NCBI RefSeq assembly: GCF_902806685.2
Contig: NC_048552.1
Location: 12,489,662-12,553,661, forward strand
DNA from: Maniola hyperantus
Taxonomy: Eukaryota > Arthropoda > Insecta > Lepidoptera > Nymphalidae
Reading direction: 5' to 3'
DNA: 64,000 nt
This document shows positions 62,002-64,000 of this stretch, one piece after another (the first letter of the stretch is position 1; each line of letters begins with the position of its first letter). Both the position numbers and the translations under genes were made by a program. The notes beneath the pieces were generated by a model. That model was not told where the DNA came from and searched no databases. It worked only from the letters and a program-made list of their open reading frames with translations.

Positions 62002-64000
62002 ATGATGATGATGTCTGATGACGAGCCCGGTACTCCACCTGATACGCCTCCGAGATCGCGGCGTAACTCTAAGAAAAAGAAGGATAGGCGGCGAAGTCCG
62101 TCTCCTTCTAGTTCCAGTGAAGAGGTTGTACCTAAGAAGATGCGTAAGCGTGTGAAAGAACTTTCTGCTAAGGATATCCTAAAGTTAGTTAAGCATGTTT
62201 CAAGAGGTCCTTCCAAAAACTCCTGGAATTACAACAACCTTAACAATGTTATCCCGGAGTTTGATCCGTCAAGTAAAATTCAAAATATCGAAAGCTGGCT
62301 CCGAAAGGTTAATGAATGTGCGGCTATATATGGATGGGACGAGCAACAAACTGTTCACTTCTCTTTGCAAAAGTTAGCGGGTTTAGCGAAAAGATGGTTC
62401 GAGGCATTGCCAACAGTCGTCTTCACTTGGGAGGAGTGGCAAGTTAAACTCAGGAAGGCTTTCCCTAGTGAAGAAAATTATGGACGTCTTTTAGAAGAAA
62501 TGTTAAGTCGGACTTCACGTTTTGATGAAAGCCTTCGTGAGTATTTTTATGATAAACTAGGATTACTAAATAGATGTGAAATTAGTGGACGGAAGGCTGT
62601 TGACTGTATTATATACGGTATTAGTGATCGTTCGATTAGGAATGGGGCGCAGGCGCAAAATAGTTCGGAACCTGAAGATTTACTTTGCTTTCTTGCATCC
62701 CAAAAAGTTCAACCACCGCTTAAAAGTAGAATAAATGAACGTACTACTCAGAGGCCAAGCTCTATTAATCCCAACACAAATTTTAACAGTACTAATTCCA
62801 ACAGCAATGGTACTAGCGTCAATTCATTCTCTTGTTACAATTGCCGAGCTAGGGGACATCCTTTTTATAAGTGTCCTAGGCCCATTATCAAATGCAGAAA
62901 ATGCAATCGAATAGGACACGATTTTGAGGCATGTAAATTAGAGCCCCGTGCGTCCCCAAATGTTAAATCTAACCAAGCGGAGAGTACAGCGGAGAAAAAT
63001 ATTTTAAAAATTGATTCTAACAATGATAGTAACGCCAAATTCTTTAAAACCGTGGTAATCAATGATAAATCTTTCAAAGCATTTATTGACTTCGGTAGCG
63101 AGTGTACACTCTTGCGTAGTACTGATGCCGAACAACTTAATGTAGTTAAGAGTTTTGATAATGTTCCAGTAGTCAAAGGTTTTGGACAATCGTCAGTTGT
63201 ACCTCTATATAAGACAAACTTGTTTGTTAGGGTCGATGAAATTGAATCGGATCTTGAGGTTCTAGTTATAGATGATGTTCACATGCAGACCTCGCTTATT
63301 ATCGGACAGAATTTTACGGAATTGCCATTTATTACCGTTTTAAAAGACAGCTCTAATCTTACATTTTATAAAAGCCCAAACCTAGCCTTTTCTGAAGATT
63401 CAAAAGGCACTTTAAAGCTATATATTACTAATACGATTGAAGTTTCAAAAACCAGTACTGTCCCTGTTCATTCAAACTGTAGCTTCACGGGAGATGTGTT
63501 TATCGAAGGTTATAATAGTGTTGAAACGGGTAAAGAGTTTTGTCTATTGCAGGGTGCTTTTAGTATTACCAATGGTAAGGGAGCCGTTGTTATCACTAAT
63601 TTGTCGCCGTATACCATATCGTTAAAACCAAACGTTTTAATAGCTAGAGCCACGCCGTTCAGCGAACAAAAAGTCTGTCATGTAAATCGAATAGTGAAAG
63701 ACTTATCTACTGTAAATCCTCTCAATAAAAATGAGATTAAAACGGGACCAGGATTGGATAGTGAACAATTGGATAGATTGTATTTGTTACTGCAAGACTA
63801 CCGCGATTGTTTTGCTACAAACCTTAGTGAAATAGGTTGCGCGATTGATGTAGAAATGAAAATTGATTTAGCAGATGATAAGCCAATTTTTTACCGTCCA
63901 TATCGATTGTCACATCATGAACGAGAGCAAGTCCGAGCAACTATTGACGAATTACTTCAAAATGATATTATTCAGGAATCGAAGTCTGACTACGCCAGCC
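62002..64000 (+). mobile_element. Ty3/Gypsy-type LTR retrotransposon, gag-pol ORF (3' end outside window)
   Basis: One uninterrupted frame of 666 codons from the ATG at 62002 to the window end. Residues 1-60 are basic and Ser-rich. About 80-250 resemble a retrotransposon gag capsid (QKLAGLAKRWFEALP). Two CCHC zinc knuckles lie at about 278-291 and 298-311. A retropepsin-like segment has AFIDFGSECTLL at about 360-371, with Asp363 in a DFG rather than the usual DTG/DSG setting, and the flap/second motif SLIIGQNF. The last 35 residues (HHEREQVRATIDELLQNDII) are the start of a Gypsy reverse transcriptase. Gag and pol share one frame. An intact frame suggests recent activity. The 5' LTR border and primer site could not be set. 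TGTGTTTCAG just before the ATG resembles a splice acceptor. The element sits in an intron of, and opposite to, the RasGRF gene. Confidence 0.88.

Overview
The window is animal nuclear DNA, almost certainly from a moth or butterfly. It has AT-rich DNA, short exons with GT-AG introns, and very dense interspersed repeats of types I associate with Lepidoptera: tRNA-derived SINEs, short elements beginning near GCCCGCGACTTCGTCC, Helitron-like elements with GTCA microsatellites of the kind described as Lep1, RTE/jockey-type LINE ends and many foldback MITEs. There are no operons, bacterial signals or CRISPR arrays.

Three host genes can be reconstructed. (1) 683-5023, minus strand: the 5' four exons of a HARBI1-like (Harbinger-transposase-derived nuclease) gene that runs off the left edge. 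(2) 15203-23262, plus strand: a complete five-exon, about 780-aa monocarboxylate-transporter-like (SLC16/MCT) gene with a long loop between its two six-helix halves. (3) 32414-59552, minus strand: 27 visible coding blocks of a Ras guanine-nucleotide exchange factor of the RasGRF family (coiled coil, IQ, DH/RhoGEF, PH, REM, CDC25). Its N-terminal PH region lies beyond the right edge. All exon ends given were placed by hand from splice sites, reading phase and family resemblance.

The most unusual structure is in the RasGRF linker. A 173-nt exon with its donor site has been amplified into 4.7 tandem units of 204 bp (49085-50041). Because 204 is a multiple of three, copies 1-4 stay open in the gene's frame as a potential 68-aa repeat. 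A stop lies only in the linker after copy 4, and copy 5 is cut off by a SINE fragment.

The rest is largely mobile DNA, much of it nested: a Ty3/Gypsy-type gag-pol ORF entering from the right (62002-64000) with two tandem arrays in its leader; a small LTR element with two seemingly identical 230-bp LTRs and a CCGG target duplication (35324-36212); a hAT-type element with an exact 8-bp target duplication (43931-44790); and an inverted-repeat element enclosing a tRNA-like sequence (4052-4288). About 28.2-32.4 kb is AT-rich DNA in which I see little beyond one LINE tail.

Family labels used below: P = short element starting near GCCCGCGACTTCG and ending in TTTATAATATTAGTA; T = tRNA-derived SINE with the box GGTTCGATCCC; G = element starting GGGTTCCGTACCTC and ending GCACTTGGCCGG; L = Lep1/Helitron-like; MITE-A, B, C and SINE-D, E, F as defined at their first entries. 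Repeat ends are approximate unless a target duplication is stated.
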